From Fervidibacter canadensis (GTDB lineage Bacteria; Armatimonadota; Fervidibacteria; Fervidibacterales; Fervidibacteraceae), in NCBI GenBank assembly GCA_041446545.1, contig JBGOEJ010000007.1, positions 1 to 64,000 of the forward strand: a DNA stretch of 64,000 nt, given 5' to 3'. This document shows positions 25,047 through 34,265 of the stretch, piece after piece (the stretch's first letter is position 1; every line of letters starts with the position of its first letter). The translations under genes were made by a program, and so were the position numbers. The notes below the pieces were generated by a model. It was given only the letters and a program-made list of their open reading frames with translations, did not search any database and had not been told where the DNA came from.

Positions 25047-26738
25047 TCACAGTTCTTGTTCGGGTGCGGCAAGTTGACCATTGACGAGGACGCGGATGCG
25101 CCCTGAGCCCCGAACGACAACGGTTTTGCTCACCCGATCCCCCGGCACATGGACGCCTCGGTAAACTTCCCGAAAACCTTGGGCGTCGTTGACTTGAATT
25201 TGGACAAGTTGCTGCAACTGATGACCACCGACGACGATAGAAACCTTCGCCACTTTGGCATCAGGGGGAAGGGATTGCCAGTCAATCTCTTCGGCTTCCG
25301 ACGGGGGCGGTCCTTTGCTGACGATCAGGTTGACAGGGGTTTCCTCAGGGACTTGCGTCAAGGGAGGCGGTTGTTGCCCGATGACCGTCCCTTTTGGGGC
25401 AGTCTCGCTGAAAGTCTCCAGCGTCTGTCCGACCTTCAACTTGGCAGCCTTTAAAGTCGCAAGGGCGTCATTGAGTTTTTGTCCCGTCACATCGGGCACA
25501 AGGACAGGGGCAACCCCTTGACTGACGACGACCAAAACCTCTCGCCCTTCCACGACCCGTCGGTTTGGTTCAGGGTCTTCCATGCGCAAGATGTGACCCT
25601 GCTGGACCTTCTTGCTGGGCTCCCAACGGATGACCCGCAACTTCAACCCACGCTCCCTCAAAACTTGCTCCGCTTTTGTCAAGGGCATTCCCGTCACATC
25701 GGGGACGATGACTTCCCTCGGGCGAGTCCCCACCAACAAAAAGTAGATGACGAGGCTGACGACGATCAATCCGACGACCATGCCGATGAAGAGGGGGATG
25801 ATGGATTGCGTCACTTGCCGCCACACAGGTCGTTCCTCCTCACCGCTCGTCTCTTCCCTCTCCAAGGAGAGGTCAGCGGGGACAGACGAAGAAGGCAATG
25901 AGGTTGCCTCCAACGCCGCCAATGCTTCTTGAAGGTCGTCCCGAAAGGCATCAACGGAAGGGAAGCGACGCTCAGGGTCTTTCGCCATCGCTTGAACGAC
26001 CAACGCATCCACGCTAAAAGGCACGGAAGGATTCAGGTTGCTGGGCAAGGGGATGGGGGCAGTCGCATGCAAATGAGCCAAGTCGGCAATCATTGCCCCT
26101 TCGTAGGGCAATCGCCCTGTGACCATCTGGAAAAGCAAGACGCCCAACGAATAGATGTCGCTTTGAGGGGTCGCTTCATCGCCGTGAAAGCGTTCGGGAG
26201 CAAGGTAAGGGGCGGCGCGTTCCATCCACTCGGCTTCCACGACACGAGAAGCAAGGAACGCCGAGGAAAGCCCGTAATCGCCCACCTTCGCTTCGCCCCG
26301 AGAAGTGATGAGGATGTTGTGAGGGCGCAAGTCACCGTGAACAATGCCCTGCCGATGCAAATAGGCGATGCCATCGGCGATTTGAAGGAGCAGTTGCAAG
26401 GCTTGGGGCAAGGGTAAAGGAAGGCGACGCTGAAGTAGTTGCCCTAAGGATTGCCCTGCCACGAACTCGCAAACCCAAAAGAAAGGCTGCTCCTCGTCTA
26501 CTTCGCCCACCGCTAAAGAGCGCACCAAAGACGGATGACCGATGCCCGTTACCTGCTCACATGCCCGCCTTAAAGCGGTGACGAAAGGGGAAAGGGTAAC
26601 GAAGGTCGGACGAAGGGTCTTGACGGCGACCCGTTGCCCAGTCAATTGGTCTCGGGCTTGATAGACTGTGAAGAGCCAGCCCTCGCCAAGGCGGCTGACG
26701 ATGTGAAACCGCGTCCCGACGGTCATCCCAATCATCAT
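25047..26738 (-). CDS. PASTA-domain serine/threonine protein kinase with atypical catalytic loop
   Basis: 563 aa. Kinase domain: Gly-rich LGEGWLFTVYQARD, ATP-binding Lys40 (VAVK), catalytic loop HGDLRPHN (Asp136, Asn141), DYG at 154-156 and APE at about 179-181. The loop differs from HRDLKPEN: Gly replaces Arg, and Arg replaces the catalytic-loop Lys. Activity is plausible but unproven. One TM segment (about 311-340, SIIPLFIGMVVGLIVVSLVIYFLL) leads to two PASTA repeats (VIVPDVTGMPL..., VLVPDVTGQKL...) and a C-terminal beta domain. PASTA modules usually sense peptidoglycan. It is upstream of the ECF sigma/anti-sigma pair. Confidence 0.88.
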   Translation of the reverse strand: MMIGMTVGTRFHIVSRLGEGWLFTVYQARDQLTGQRVAVKTLRPTFVTLSPFVTALRRACEQVTGIGHPSLVRSLAVGEVDEEQPFFWVCEFVAGQSLGQLLQRRLPLPLPQALQLLLQIADGIAYLHRQGIVHGDLRPHNILITSRGEAKVGDYGLSSAFLASRVVEAEWMERAAPYLAPERFHGDEATPQSDIYSLGVLLFQMVTGRLPYEGAMIADLAHLHATAPIPLPSNLNPSVPFSVDALVVQAMAKDPERRFPSVDAFRDDLQEALAALEATSLPSSSVPADLSLEREETSGEEERPVWRQVTQSIIPLFIGMVVGLIVVSLVIYFLLVGTRPREVIVPDVTGMPLTKAEQVLRERGLKLRVIRWEPSKKVQQGHILRMEDPEPNRRVVEGREVLVVVSQGVAPVLVPDVTGQKLNDALATLKAAKLKVGQTLETFSETAPKGTVIGQQPPPLTQVPEETPVNLIVSKGPPPSEAEEIDWQSLPPDAKVAKVSIVVGGHQLQQLVQIQVNDAQGFREVYRGVHVPGDRVSKTVVVRGSGRIRVLVNGQLAAPEQEL

Positions 26739-26835
26739 CGCGTCCCTCGCTCAGCATGCCAGAGGAGGGCAAAGGGCTGCCACCCTTTCGGCATGCCGTC
26801 GGCAATTATAAGGCAAGGCGAAAGGAGGGTCGGGC

Positions 26836-27537
26836 ATGAAAGCCCTCGTCGTCGGCGACTTGCATGGAGAGTGGCATTGGCTTTGGAAAGCCTTGGACGA
26901 AGAAGCACCCGATTTGCTTTTGTCGGTCGGTGATTGGGGCGACCCTGATCAAGTGCGCCCCTGCGACTTTGAGCGGCTCCTCGCCCTCGTCCCGACTTAC
27001 ACGGTCTTTGGCAATCACGATGACCTTTCCTTGCTGTGCCATTTGCGCAATCGCGATGGGACGCCCGTCCTTTTGCCTCACGGGGAAATCGTGGAGTGCA
27101 ACGGAGTGAGGTTGGCAGGCATTAACGGCATCTGGGCAAAAAGCCATCACCAACCCTACTACATCACCGACGAGGAGGTGCTCACCATCGCACAACAACT
27201 GGCGGGAAAGGGAGTGACTGTGCTGATCACGCACGGCTGTCCCATCGGTTTAGCCGATGAGACGCCGAAGGGAACGCACGGCGGGCAACGCTGCTTTTTG
27301 GACGCCTTTAAACTCGTCCGACCTCTTTTGCACCTTTGCGGTCACCTGCATAAACCTCAACTGCGGCGACTGAAAAGTGGGCAAATCGTCCTCAATGTCG
27401 GGACAACGGCGCAGGGCGACTACGCCGTCTTGGAGTTGACCCCGAACGCCGTCACCATCCTCAAGCGCCTGACGCCCTCCCTTCACGGAAGGGAACAAGA
27501 GACAAGGGACACGGGACAGAGCGGAACAAGGGAGTGA
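26836..27537 (+). CDS. Calcineurin-like metallophosphoesterase
   Basis: 233 aa, AGG-rich SD (AAAGGAGGGTCGGGC) before the ATG. The metal motifs appear in order: GDLHGEWHW (D-x-H), SVGDWGD (G-D), FGNHDD (G-N-H-D), LITHGCP (H) and CGHLHKP (G-H-x-H). It is small and cytosolic, like YfcE/MJ0936-type phosphodiesterases. The C-terminal 20 residues are polar and probably disordered. Transcription is divergent from the kinase operon and ends at a hairpin with a T-run at 27541. Substrate unknown. Confidence 0.88.
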   Translation: MKALVVGDLHGEWHWLWKALDEEAPDLLLSVGDWGDPDQVRPCDFERLLALVPTYTVFGNHDDLSLLCHLRNRDGTPVLLPHGEIVECNGVRLAGINGIWAKSHHQPYYITDEEVLTIAQQLAGKGVTVLITHGCPIGLADETPKGTHGGQRCFLDAFKLVRPLLHLCGHLHKPQLRRLKSGQIVLNVGTTAQGDYAVLELTPNAVTILKRLTPSLHGREQETRDTGQSGTRE

Positions 27538-27540
27538 TTC

Positions 27541-27561
27541 GTGGCTAATAGCCACTTTTTT
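27541..27561 (+). terminator. Terminator formed by the dispersed hairpin (copy d)
   Basis: GTGGCTAATAGCCAC followed by six T starts 4 nt after the phosphoesterase stop. It is a perfect 7-bp palindrome with a single central base and also overlaps the TAG stop (27545-27547) of the convergent 2Fe-2S gene. Confidence 0.8.
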
Positions 27562-28054
27562 CTCCTTGAGGCGAAGCCGCCATCTCTTTTGCCGCCGCTA
27601 AGACGGCTTGGACGATTTTATGGTAACCCGTGCAGCGGCACAAGTTCCCCGCCAGCCAGTAGCGGATAAAGCCTTCGTCGGGATTGGGGTTTTCATTGAG
27701 CAAAGCGACGGCGTTGACGATGAACCCAGGGGTGCAAATGCCGCACTGCAAGCCACCCAACTCCACGAAGGCTTTTTGAACGGGATGGAGACGACCGTCT
27801 TGTGCGATGCCTTCCACCGTCGTCACCGTGCGCCCGTTGGCGGACACCGCCAGCACCAAACAGGAAGTGACGGGTTTTCCGTCCAGCAAGACCGTGCAAG
27901 CGCCACAATCGCCCGTCCCGCATCCCTCTTTTGGTCCCGTGTAACCGAGCCGATAACGCAACACATCCAGCAATCGCTCCCTCGGTTCCACTTCCAACTC
28001 GTGCGTTTTCCCGTTGACCGTCAATTGAATGCGTTTAACGAACCGACCTTCCAT
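27545..28054 (-). CDS. 2Fe-2S small subunit of a molybdenum hydroxylase (xanthine dehydrogenase/CO dehydrogenase family)
   Basis: 169 aa from an ATG with GGAGG upstream. The plant-ferredoxin cluster appears as CGTGDCGACTVLLDG...TSC and the second cluster as LQCGICTPGF...GNLCRCTGYHKI, the two-cluster pattern of CoxS/XdhC/NdhS subunits. It passes electrons from a molybdopterin-cytosine-dinucleotide large subunit to FAD. Neither the large nor the FAD subunit lies next to it, so it is an orphan small subunit here and must work with proteins encoded elsewhere. moaA at 16.1 kb supports a cofactor supply. Confidence 0.92.
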   Translation of the reverse strand: MEGRFVKRIQLTVNGKTHELEVEPRERLLDVLRYRLGYTGPKEGCGTGDCGACTVLLDGKPVTSCLVLAVSANGRTVTTVEGIAQDGRLHPVQKAFVELGGLQCGICTPGFIVNAVALLNENPNPDEGFIRYWLAGNLCRCTGYHKIVQAVLAAAKEMAASPQGEKSGY

Positions 28055-28233
28055 CACGCCTTTGCCTCCTTTCAGCCCATTGCCTACTTGTGCCCTTGCT
28101 CTTTGCGTTGCGCCTCTGCCTTGACGGAAGCCTTCGCCCTTCCCAAGGGAAGGTCGCCGCTTCATTGTAACGCTGTCGTTGCTTGCATGCTTTCAGGCTT
28201 TCCCGCAAAATTTGGCGCGGAGGGTGATGGGAG

Positions 28234-30390
28234 TTGGCGAAAACGCTGCTTTTAGAAATCGGCACGGAAGAGATGCCTGCCCGTTTTTTGCTCCCTGCCT
28301 TAACGCAGTTGCAGGAGTTGATGGCGAAGACGCTGGAAGATTTGCGACTTCCCTTCGGAACGATTCGCACCTTTGGGACGCCCCGCCGATTGGCGGTGCT
28401 CGTCACGGAAGTCGCAGAACATCAAACTCCCGTCGTGCGGGAGGTGCGTGGTCCTGCCCGCCACATCGCCTTTGATGAACGAGGTAACCCGACAAAAGCG
28501 GCGGAAGGGTTCGCCCGCGCTCAAGGAGTCGCCGTCAGTGAATTGGTGGTCAAGGCGACGGAGAAAGGCGAATTTGTCTTTGCCCTCCAGCGGGACGAGG
28601 GACGCCCGGCGGTAGAAGCCCTCTCTCAAGCCCTTCCCCAGGTCATTCGTCAACTTTCCTTCCCAAAGACGATGCGCTGGGAAGCCAGCGGATGGCGGTT
28701 TGGTCGCCCGATTCGCTGGCTGGTGGCGTTGCTGGGTGAAACGGTCGTCCCTTTTGAAATCGCAGGCGTTCAAAGCGACCGAGTAACTTACGGGCGCCGC
28801 TTCACCGAAGGGAAATTTATGGGCAAACCCATCGTCCTCTCTTCCGCCGACCTTTACGAGACGGCTCTGGAACTTGCTCATGTCATCGTAGACCCTCAGC
28901 GGCGGCGGGAAATGACGAAAGCCCAAGTTCAATCCGCTGCCCAAAACTTAGGCGGTGTCCCGTTGATGCCTGAGGAGTTGCTGGACGAAGTGACTTTCCT
29001 CGTGGAAGAGCCGGTCGCTTTCGTCGGCTCTTTTGACCCTGCTTTCTTGACTTTGCCGAAGGAGTTGCTGGTGACGGTGATGATGCACCACCAACGCTAC
29101 TTCCCTGTCGTTGGAGCGCAAGGAGGGTTGCTGCCGCACTTTGTCTTCGTTTGCAATGGAATGCCTGTCGATCCCGAAGCCGTTCGGCAGGGCAATGAGA
29201 AAGTTATCACGGCACGCTTTGAAGACGCTCGGTTTTACTTCTCCCTTGACCGACAGCGCCGCCTTGAAGAGTTCGTCCCGCTGCTTTCGGACATCGTTTT
29301 TCAGCAGGGTTTAGGGACGATGGGAGAAAAGGCGCAGCGCCTCAAAGCCCTTGTGGATGCCCTTTGTCAGCACCTGCAAGTTTCCCCTCAAGTTCGGGAA
29401 TTCGCCTTGCGGGCGGCAGAGTTGTGCAAGGCAGATTTGGCGACCCGCCTCGTCAACGAGTTTCCCGAATTGCAAGGTGTGATTGGGCGCGTTTATGCCT
29501 TGTCGGACAGTGAACCCGAAGAAGTGGCGTGGGCAATTGAAGACCACTACAAGCCTCAACCCCCCGACTTTGCCTTGCCTCGCCATCGGATTGGCACTTT
29601 GTTGGCAATCGCTGACCGACTGGACACCCTTTGTGCGTGCTTTGACCGTAATTTGATCCCGACAGGTTCGCACGATCCTTTGGGCTTGCGCCGAACGGCG
29701 ACGACTTTGTTGCTGCTCTTGCGCGACGCTCCCGAAGGGACAAAACTGCCTTTGAGTTTTTTGCTCACGGTGACCTTGCAGGTTTTGACAACACATCGGC
29801 TGCTGACGAAGGAAGCGGCGGTAGTGGCGGAATCCGTGCGATCGTTTCTGCGGGAGCGGTTGGACGCATTGTTGGAAGCCGACGGCATTGACCACGATGT
29901 GCGGAGAGCCGTGTTAGAAGCGGGTTTTGACGAAGTGCCCGCTGTCTTCGCCAAAGCCCGCACCATCCATCAGTTGCGAGGGCAACGCCCTGAGTGGTTT
30001 CGTCAGACCGTAGAAGCCTTCACGCGGGTGACCAACATCCTCGCCCAAGCGCGTGGGAAAGGTGAGCCAGTGCCCGAGCAACTCAGCGCTGCCGCCTTGC
30101 AGTTGGACGCCGAACATGCCCTCGCGCAGGCAGTAGAGCAAATAGCGCCTGCTGTGATGGAGCGGGTGAAAGCGGGCGATTATGAAGGGGCATTTTTTGC
30201 CTTGGCAGAATTGGCGCCGACCATCCATCGCTTCTTTGACGAGGTGCTGGTGATGCACGAAGAGGCAACTATTCGGCGCAACCGCTTAGCGCTCTTGCAT
30301 CAAGTGGAGCGACTTTTGCTCCTGTTCGCCGACTTTTCGTCCCTCGTCCTGCGCCCACTGTCAAAGCAAACTGACGACCAAGATCGCTAA
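28234..30390 (+). CDS. glyS: Glycyl-tRNA synthetase beta subunit
   Basis: 718 aa from a TTG. It starts LLLEIGTEEMPARFLLPAL, the diagnostic N-terminus of GlyS, followed by EVRGPARHIAFDERGNPTKAAEGFARAQGV, an HD-like central region and a C-terminal anticodon-binding domain of the ArgRS-like DALR type (RNRLALLHQVERLLLLFADFSSL). In the alpha2-beta2 enzyme it recognises tRNA-Gly, while GlyQ activates glycine. glyQ is not adjacent, unlike in many genomes. The stop overlaps the convergent Met/Gly-rich gene by four bases. GGAGGGTG lies 8 nt before the TTG. Confidence 0.95.
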   Translation: MAKTLLLEIGTEEMPARFLLPALTQLQELMAKTLEDLRLPFGTIRTFGTPRRLAVLVTEVAEHQTPVVREVRGPARHIAFDERGNPTKAAEGFARAQGVAVSELVVKATEKGEFVFALQRDEGRPAVEALSQALPQVIRQLSFPKTMRWEASGWRFGRPIRWLVALLGETVVPFEIAGVQSDRVTYGRRFTEGKFMGKPIVLSSADLYETALELAHVIVDPQRRREMTKAQVQSAAQNLGGVPLMPEELLDEVTFLVEEPVAFVGSFDPAFLTLPKELLVTVMMHHQRYFPVVGAQGGLLPHFVFVCNGMPVDPEAVRQGNEKVITARFEDARFYFSLDRQRRLEEFVPLLSDIVFQQGLGTMGEKAQRLKALVDALCQHLQVSPQVREFALRAAELCKADLATRLVNEFPELQGVIGRVYALSDSEPEEVAWAIEDHYKPQPPDFALPRHRIGTLLAIADRLDTLCACFDRNLIPTGSHDPLGLRRTATTLLLLLRDAPEGTKLPLSFLLTVTLQVLTTHRLLTKEAAVVAESVRSFLRERLDALLEADGIDHDVRRAVLEAGFDEVPAVFAKARTIHQLRGQRPEWFRQTVEAFTRVTNILAQARGKGEPVPEQLSAAALQLDAEHALAQAVEQIAPAVMERVKAGDYEGAFFALAELAPTIHRFFDEVLVMHEEATIRRNRLALLHQVERLLLLFADFSSLVLRPLSKQTDDQDR

Positions 30391-32453
30391 CGACCCGTTA
30401 AGCCCGAAAGGAGACGGTCTAACCGACCGCTGGCGTCCAAGGTGTTTTCCAGCGTGTAGGTGTAAACCAAGCGGGCAGGCGCATTCCGAAAGACCTGTTG
30501 TTGGGGAGCGAAAGGAGCGCCTGGTCCTGTCGGGGCGCCTCCATAGGGCATGCCCGCATAGGGTGCTCCTGCAGGGAAGCCTGCTTCCTCGCCACTAATT
30601 CCCCCCATCGCTGACGGACCACCGAGCATCGGACGACCCGGCAGAGGGGCTGAAGGCATCCCTGCCACGCCCGGCGCCCCTGGCATCGGCGCTCCTGAAG
30701 GAGCCCCTGTTGTCGGCGCACCCCCTGTCACAGCCGCCTCTATCTTCACTCCCGGCAAACTGGTCAATGGCGGAAGCAAGGGCAAAAGGGTCGCATAGTC
30801 GGTGTTGAAGGTGAGTTTGACCTCCACTTTGGCGTAGACGACCCGCCCTTCCTGCAGGTCAAAGAGCAGGGTGCGGGTGCCTTCTCCAGAGCCACTCAAT
30901 TTGCGGGCAGTGGGCTGTCCGAACGCTCCAGCCATCCCACCCATCGGACCGCCACCTGTCATCAAGCCACCGCGTGTCGGGGGCATGCCCCCCATCATTG
31001 GTGCTCCCATCATCGGCGCTCCCATCGGGGCACCAGCGGGCATTCCCATTTCGCCCCCCATCATTCCGCCCATCCCGCCTTGTTGCTGCGCCCCTGAAAG
31101 GTCTAACTCAGCGGCGATAGGGAAGCGGCTGATAATTCGGGCACAAAGATGCCCTTGCCAAATTTCAAAACCGTCCAACTGGTGCCGAGCGGGCACCCGA
31201 ACCACCGGAGCATCCGCCAAATAAGCATCGGCAGGGGCTCCTCCTGTTGTAGGCGCTCCCATGCCCGGAACGCCACCCATCATCGGGGCTCCCCCCATCG
31301 GTCCACGCATCGGCGTCCCCATCATCGGTCCCGCCATCGGGCTGGGGCGTCCGGGCATCGGACCCATCGTGGGCGCAGGTCCTCCGAAAGGCGTTGGAGC
31401 GCCGGGCATCCCTGCGGGCATTCCTGTCTCCCCTCCGCCAAAAGCCCCCGCTCCTCCCATTGTCGGAGCACCCACGAGGGTCAAGTTCTCCAAGTTCTTG
31501 GGCAACCAAATAAAGCCTTGCCAAGTGTCCTTGACCTTCAAGGGTCGGTCGGGAAAGGAGATGTCAATGTTGCCTGCAACGAACCGAAGGACACTGGGCA
31601 ACTCCTTCCCTGTGACGACTTCACCGTTGGGCAACAGAGAAAGCCAACTGAGGTGTTGATCATCGGTGGGACGAAGGCGGAGGCGCTGGGTGATGGTGGC
31701 GGGTAAAGGCGCCCCTGTCGGAGGCATCCCAGGAGCCGCAGGAGGCATTGGCGGCATCCCTCCCATCATCGGTGCGCCTGCCATGGGTCCGCCCATCATC
31801 GGCGCACCCGCTGGCATCCCTACTTCGCCACCCATCAACCCTCCTGCGCCAACTCCCGCACCTTGTGAAGGCGTTTCTTTCTCCAGTGTCCCTTCCTCCA
31901 CAGAGCGAATGATGCGGAAGATGCGGTCAACGGTGATGTCGTGGATGGTTTGAAGCCAGCGGAAGGTCAACTTGCTGCTGAACTGGGGCAATTTTCGCCG
32001 AATGGCTTTCGTCGGCACTTCTGCCCTCGCTTCGGAAGTGCCCCGAAAGAGGTAAACCCAAATTTCACCCGTGCGACCTTGAACGGCTAAGCGCACTTCC
32101 CCTTGTCCCAACCCGACGCCACTCAAGTCCACTTGAAACCGCACTTGCGCCTCGCCTTCTACCGTGCCCTCTTTGCCGACCCCGACAACCCGAAGGGTGT
32201 GTTCGCCGCTGACGATTTCCCGTTCCGCCAAATCCACCATCAACTCAAAAGGTGTTGAAATGGCAGAGACAAACTTTCCATCCAGCCAGACCATCACATA
32301 GCCTTCCGAACTGGGCTTTTGGACACGGATAAGCAATTGGCGGGAACGAACGACTTCGCCATCACGAGGGGAAAGGATGGCAACTTGTGCCGTTGACAAG
32401 GAAACCATCCAACCGATAGACACCATCGCTATTGCCAGACGAACCCAGCGCAT
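30387..32453 (-). CDS. Secreted protein with four Met/Gly/Pro/Ala-rich low-complexity blocks
   Basis: 688 aa with a signal peptide ending near STAQ. Residues about 24-110 resemble an Ig-like fold (AILSPRDGEVVRSRQLLIRV...). The remaining ordered segments are interrupted by four low-complexity blocks, about residues 197-251, 328-408, 455-512 and 576-650. These are built from GAPMMGG-like units and each contains a version of GGExGMPAGAP (GEEAGFPAGAP in the last). Together they make up nearly 40% of the protein. The ordered parts between (TITQRLRLRPTDDQHLSWLSLLPNGEVV..., RKLSGSGEGTRTLLFDLQEGRVVYAKVEVKL...) look like one beta-rich domain threaded by insertions. I do not recognise the family. Confidence 0.72.
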   Translation of the reverse strand: MRWVRLAIAMVSIGWMVSLSTAQVAILSPRDGEVVRSRQLLIRVQKPSSEGYVMVWLDGKFVSAISTPFELMVDLAEREIVSGEHTLRVVGVGKEGTVEGEAQVRFQVDLSGVGLGQGEVRLAVQGRTGEIWVYLFRGTSEARAEVPTKAIRRKLPQFSSKLTFRWLQTIHDITVDRIFRIIRSVEEGTLEKETPSQGAGVGAGGLMGGEVGMPAGAPMMGGPMAGAPMMGGMPPMPPAAPGMPPTGAPLPATITQRLRLRPTDDQHLSWLSLLPNGEVVTGKELPSVLRFVAGNIDISFPDRPLKVKDTWQGFIWLPKNLENLTLVGAPTMGGAGAFGGGETGMPAGMPGAPTPFGGPAPTMGPMPGRPSPMAGPMMGTPMRGPMGGAPMMGGVPGMGAPTTGGAPADAYLADAPVVRVPARHQLDGFEIWQGHLCARIISRFPIAAELDLSGAQQQGGMGGMMGGEMGMPAGAPMGAPMMGAPMMGGMPPTRGGLMTGGGPMGGMAGAFGQPTARKLSGSGEGTRTLLFDLQEGRVVYAKVEVKLTFNTDYATLLPLLPPLTSLPGVKIEAAVTGGAPTTGAPSGAPMPGAPGVAGMPSAPLPGRPMLGGPSAMGGISGEEAGFPAGAPYAGMPYGGAPTGPGAPFAPQQQVFRNAPARLVYTYTLENTLDASGRLDRLLSGLTGR

Positions 32454-32546
32454 CGCCGAGCACCTCCTTGCAAAGCCACCGCTATTGTAACGCAGGCTTT
32501 TTAGCGACGCCTTGCGCTATCCTAAGGGGATGAGGTGACCTCCTTG

Positions 32547-33515
32547 ATGACGGAAGCGCCTTTGTGGGCATGGTTTGCTTTTTTGGCGGTGGTCGGTCTG
32601 ATGCTGGCGGTGGACTTGGGCGTTTTCCATCGCCACGCCCACTCCGTCTCCCTTCGGGAAGCCGCCCTTTGGAGTATCGTTTGGGTCGTCATGGCGTTGT
32701 TGTTCAACTTGGTCATTCTCTTTTGGATGGGCAAGCGGGAGGCGTTGGAATTTTTGACGGGTTACCTCGTGGAGAAAGCCCTCTCCGCCGACAACATTTT
32801 CGTCTTCGCCGTCTTGTTCAACTATTTCGCCGTCCCTCCTGCTTATCGCCATCGGGTTTTGTTTTGGGGCGTGTTGGGAGCGATCCTTATGCGCTTCATC
32901 TTCATCATGGCGGGCGCCGCTTTGCTGAAGCAGTTTCACTGGGTGGTCTATGTGTTCGGTGCCATCGTCATCCTTTCGGGCATCAAACTGCTGCGCCGCC
33001 GAGACGAGCATTTAGACCCTGACAAAAACCCTGTCCTCCAACTGGCGCGTCGTTTTTTGCCCTTGACACCAAACTATGTCGGGCAGCATTTTGTCGTCCG
33101 CGACGACAATGGTCGGCTGGTCTTCACCCCGTTGGCATTGGTCTTGTTGGCGGTAGAAACGACGGATGTCGTTTTTGCCGTTGATTCTGTCCCCGCCATC
33201 TTCGCCATCACCCGTGACCCTTTCATCGTCTTCACTTCCAACATTTGCGCCATCTTGGGCTTGAGAGCCCTTTACTTCCTGCTGGAGGGCGTCATGAAAC
33301 TGTTCCGCTACTTGGACGAAGGGCTGGCGGTCATCTTGGTTTTCATCGGCATCAAGATGTTGCTGAGCGAGGTCTACCCCATTCCTGTCGCCCTATCGCT
33401 GGGTTTCGTGTTGCTTGTCCTCGCTGTCACCGTCGCCCTTTCCCTGTGGGCGGAACAGCGGGAACGAGCCGCTGCCCTCGCCGACGAACCTTCTGCCACC
33501 GATGCTGAGTTGTGA
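32547..33515 (+). CDS. TerC/Alx family integral membrane protein
   Basis: 322 aa from the ATG with GAGGTGA 7 nt upstream; an upstream GTG is part of that SD. It has about nine TM helices. Family signatures are EKALSADNIFVFAVLF in TM3 and ETTDVVFAVDSVPAIFAITRDPFIVFTSNICAILGLRALYF, with the intramembrane acidic residues thought to bind metal. TerC/Alx proteins are linked to manganese export and to metalation of secreted proteins. I looked in the 93-nt leader for a yybP-ykoY manganese riboswitch and saw none. It is a single-gene unit, convergent with ccmB. Confidence 0.93.
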   Translation: MTEAPLWAWFAFLAVVGLMLAVDLGVFHRHAHSVSLREAALWSIVWVVMALLFNLVILFWMGKREALEFLTGYLVEKALSADNIFVFAVLFNYFAVPPAYRHRVLFWGVLGAILMRFIFIMAGAALLKQFHWVVYVFGAIVILSGIKLLRRRDEHLDPDKNPVLQLARRFLPLTPNYVGQHFVVRDDNGRLVFTPLALVLLAVETTDVVFAVDSVPAIFAITRDPFIVFTSNICAILGLRALYFLLEGVMKLFRYLDEGLAVILVFIGIKMLLSEVYPIPVALSLGFVLLVLAVTVALSLWAEQRERAAALADEPSATDAEL

Positions 33516-33527
33516 CCGTTTCCAAAG

Positions 33528-34265
33528 TCACCTTTCAGGCGTTGACCAAACTGCCTCAAAGAGCAACAACCCCGCCAACACTGCTGCCCCTGTGTAAGCC
33601 GACAAGAAACGCAAAGCGTCTTTGGCGTCAGGGGCAGCCCCGAAGGATGCAGCCGTCGCTTGCAACGCTGCCGCTAAAGCGGGAAAGAAAAGGGGGAACG
33701 CTGCCACCCCTAACAAAGGGGCTCGGCTTTGGGCTTTCGCCAACATCGCCCCGACCATCGTCCCTATTGCCGCCATCCCCGCCATTGCCATCCCGACAGC
33801 GACGACCAACCAACGGATGACCTTCACCGTCAACGCCATCACCGCTAAAAACGACGGGACGGTGACAAAGGCGACCAGCGTTAAAAGGAGCAAGTTGAAC
33901 AGGAACTTGCCGAAGAAGACGGCGGACGGTTCAGCGGTCAGCCGCAAAAAATCGGCGGTGCGAGCGTCTTCCTCTTTTGTGAACGCCCGACTTAAGGAAA
34001 GGCAGGAAGCAAAAAACAAGATGACCCACAAAATCCCTGCCGATAAGTTGGGCTCATCCCGCAATGACCCGACACTCAGGCTGGCAACCGTCAAGGAGAC
34101 AAGGGCAAAGGCGAGGGCGGTGATGACAGCGTGGCGCGTCCGCCATTCTATCAGCACATCCTTGCGGGCAATCGCCACCACCTGCCGCCACCAACCCGCA
34201 TGGAAAGGTTCAACGGTGCCTTTCGCCGATACCTTTGTCGCCCAAGATGATTTGCTCTTCGCCAT
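33528..34265 (-). CDS. ccmB: CcmB-type ABC permease (heme exporter / cytochrome c maturation)
   Basis: 245 aa from MAKSKSSWATK, which has AGGGA upstream; the start lies inside the ccmA coding region, giving a 56-nt overlap. It has a cytoplasmic N-terminus with WWRQVVAIARKDVLIEWRTRHAV, typical of CcmB, then six TM helices. With CcmA it energises release of heme-loaded CcmE in system I cytochrome c maturation. ccmC, ccmE and ccmF are not in the window. The c-type cytochrome at 6.9 kb is a possible client. Confidence 0.88.
   Translation of the reverse strand: MAKSKSSWATKVSAKGTVEPFHAGWWRQVVAIARKDVLIEWRTRHAVITALAFALVSLTVASLSVGSLRDEPNLSAGILWVILFFASCLSLSRAFTKEEDARTADFLRLTAEPSAVFFGKFLFNLLLLTLVAFVTVPSFLAVMALTVKVIRWLVVAVGMAMAGMAAIGTMVGAMLAKAQSRAPLLGVAAFPLFFPALAAALQATAASFGAAPDAKDALRFLSAYTGAAVLAGLLLFEAVWSTPER

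Noticed and set aside
25047..26738. Calling the PASTA kinase a pseudokinase
   Set aside because: The ATP-binding Lys, catalytic Asp, Asn and DYG Asp are all present. HGDLR variants occur in bacterial kinases, so loss of activity is not shown.
32454..32546. Manganese (yybP-ykoY) riboswitch before the TerC gene
   Set aside because: The leader is only 93 nt and the conserved loop elements are not visible.
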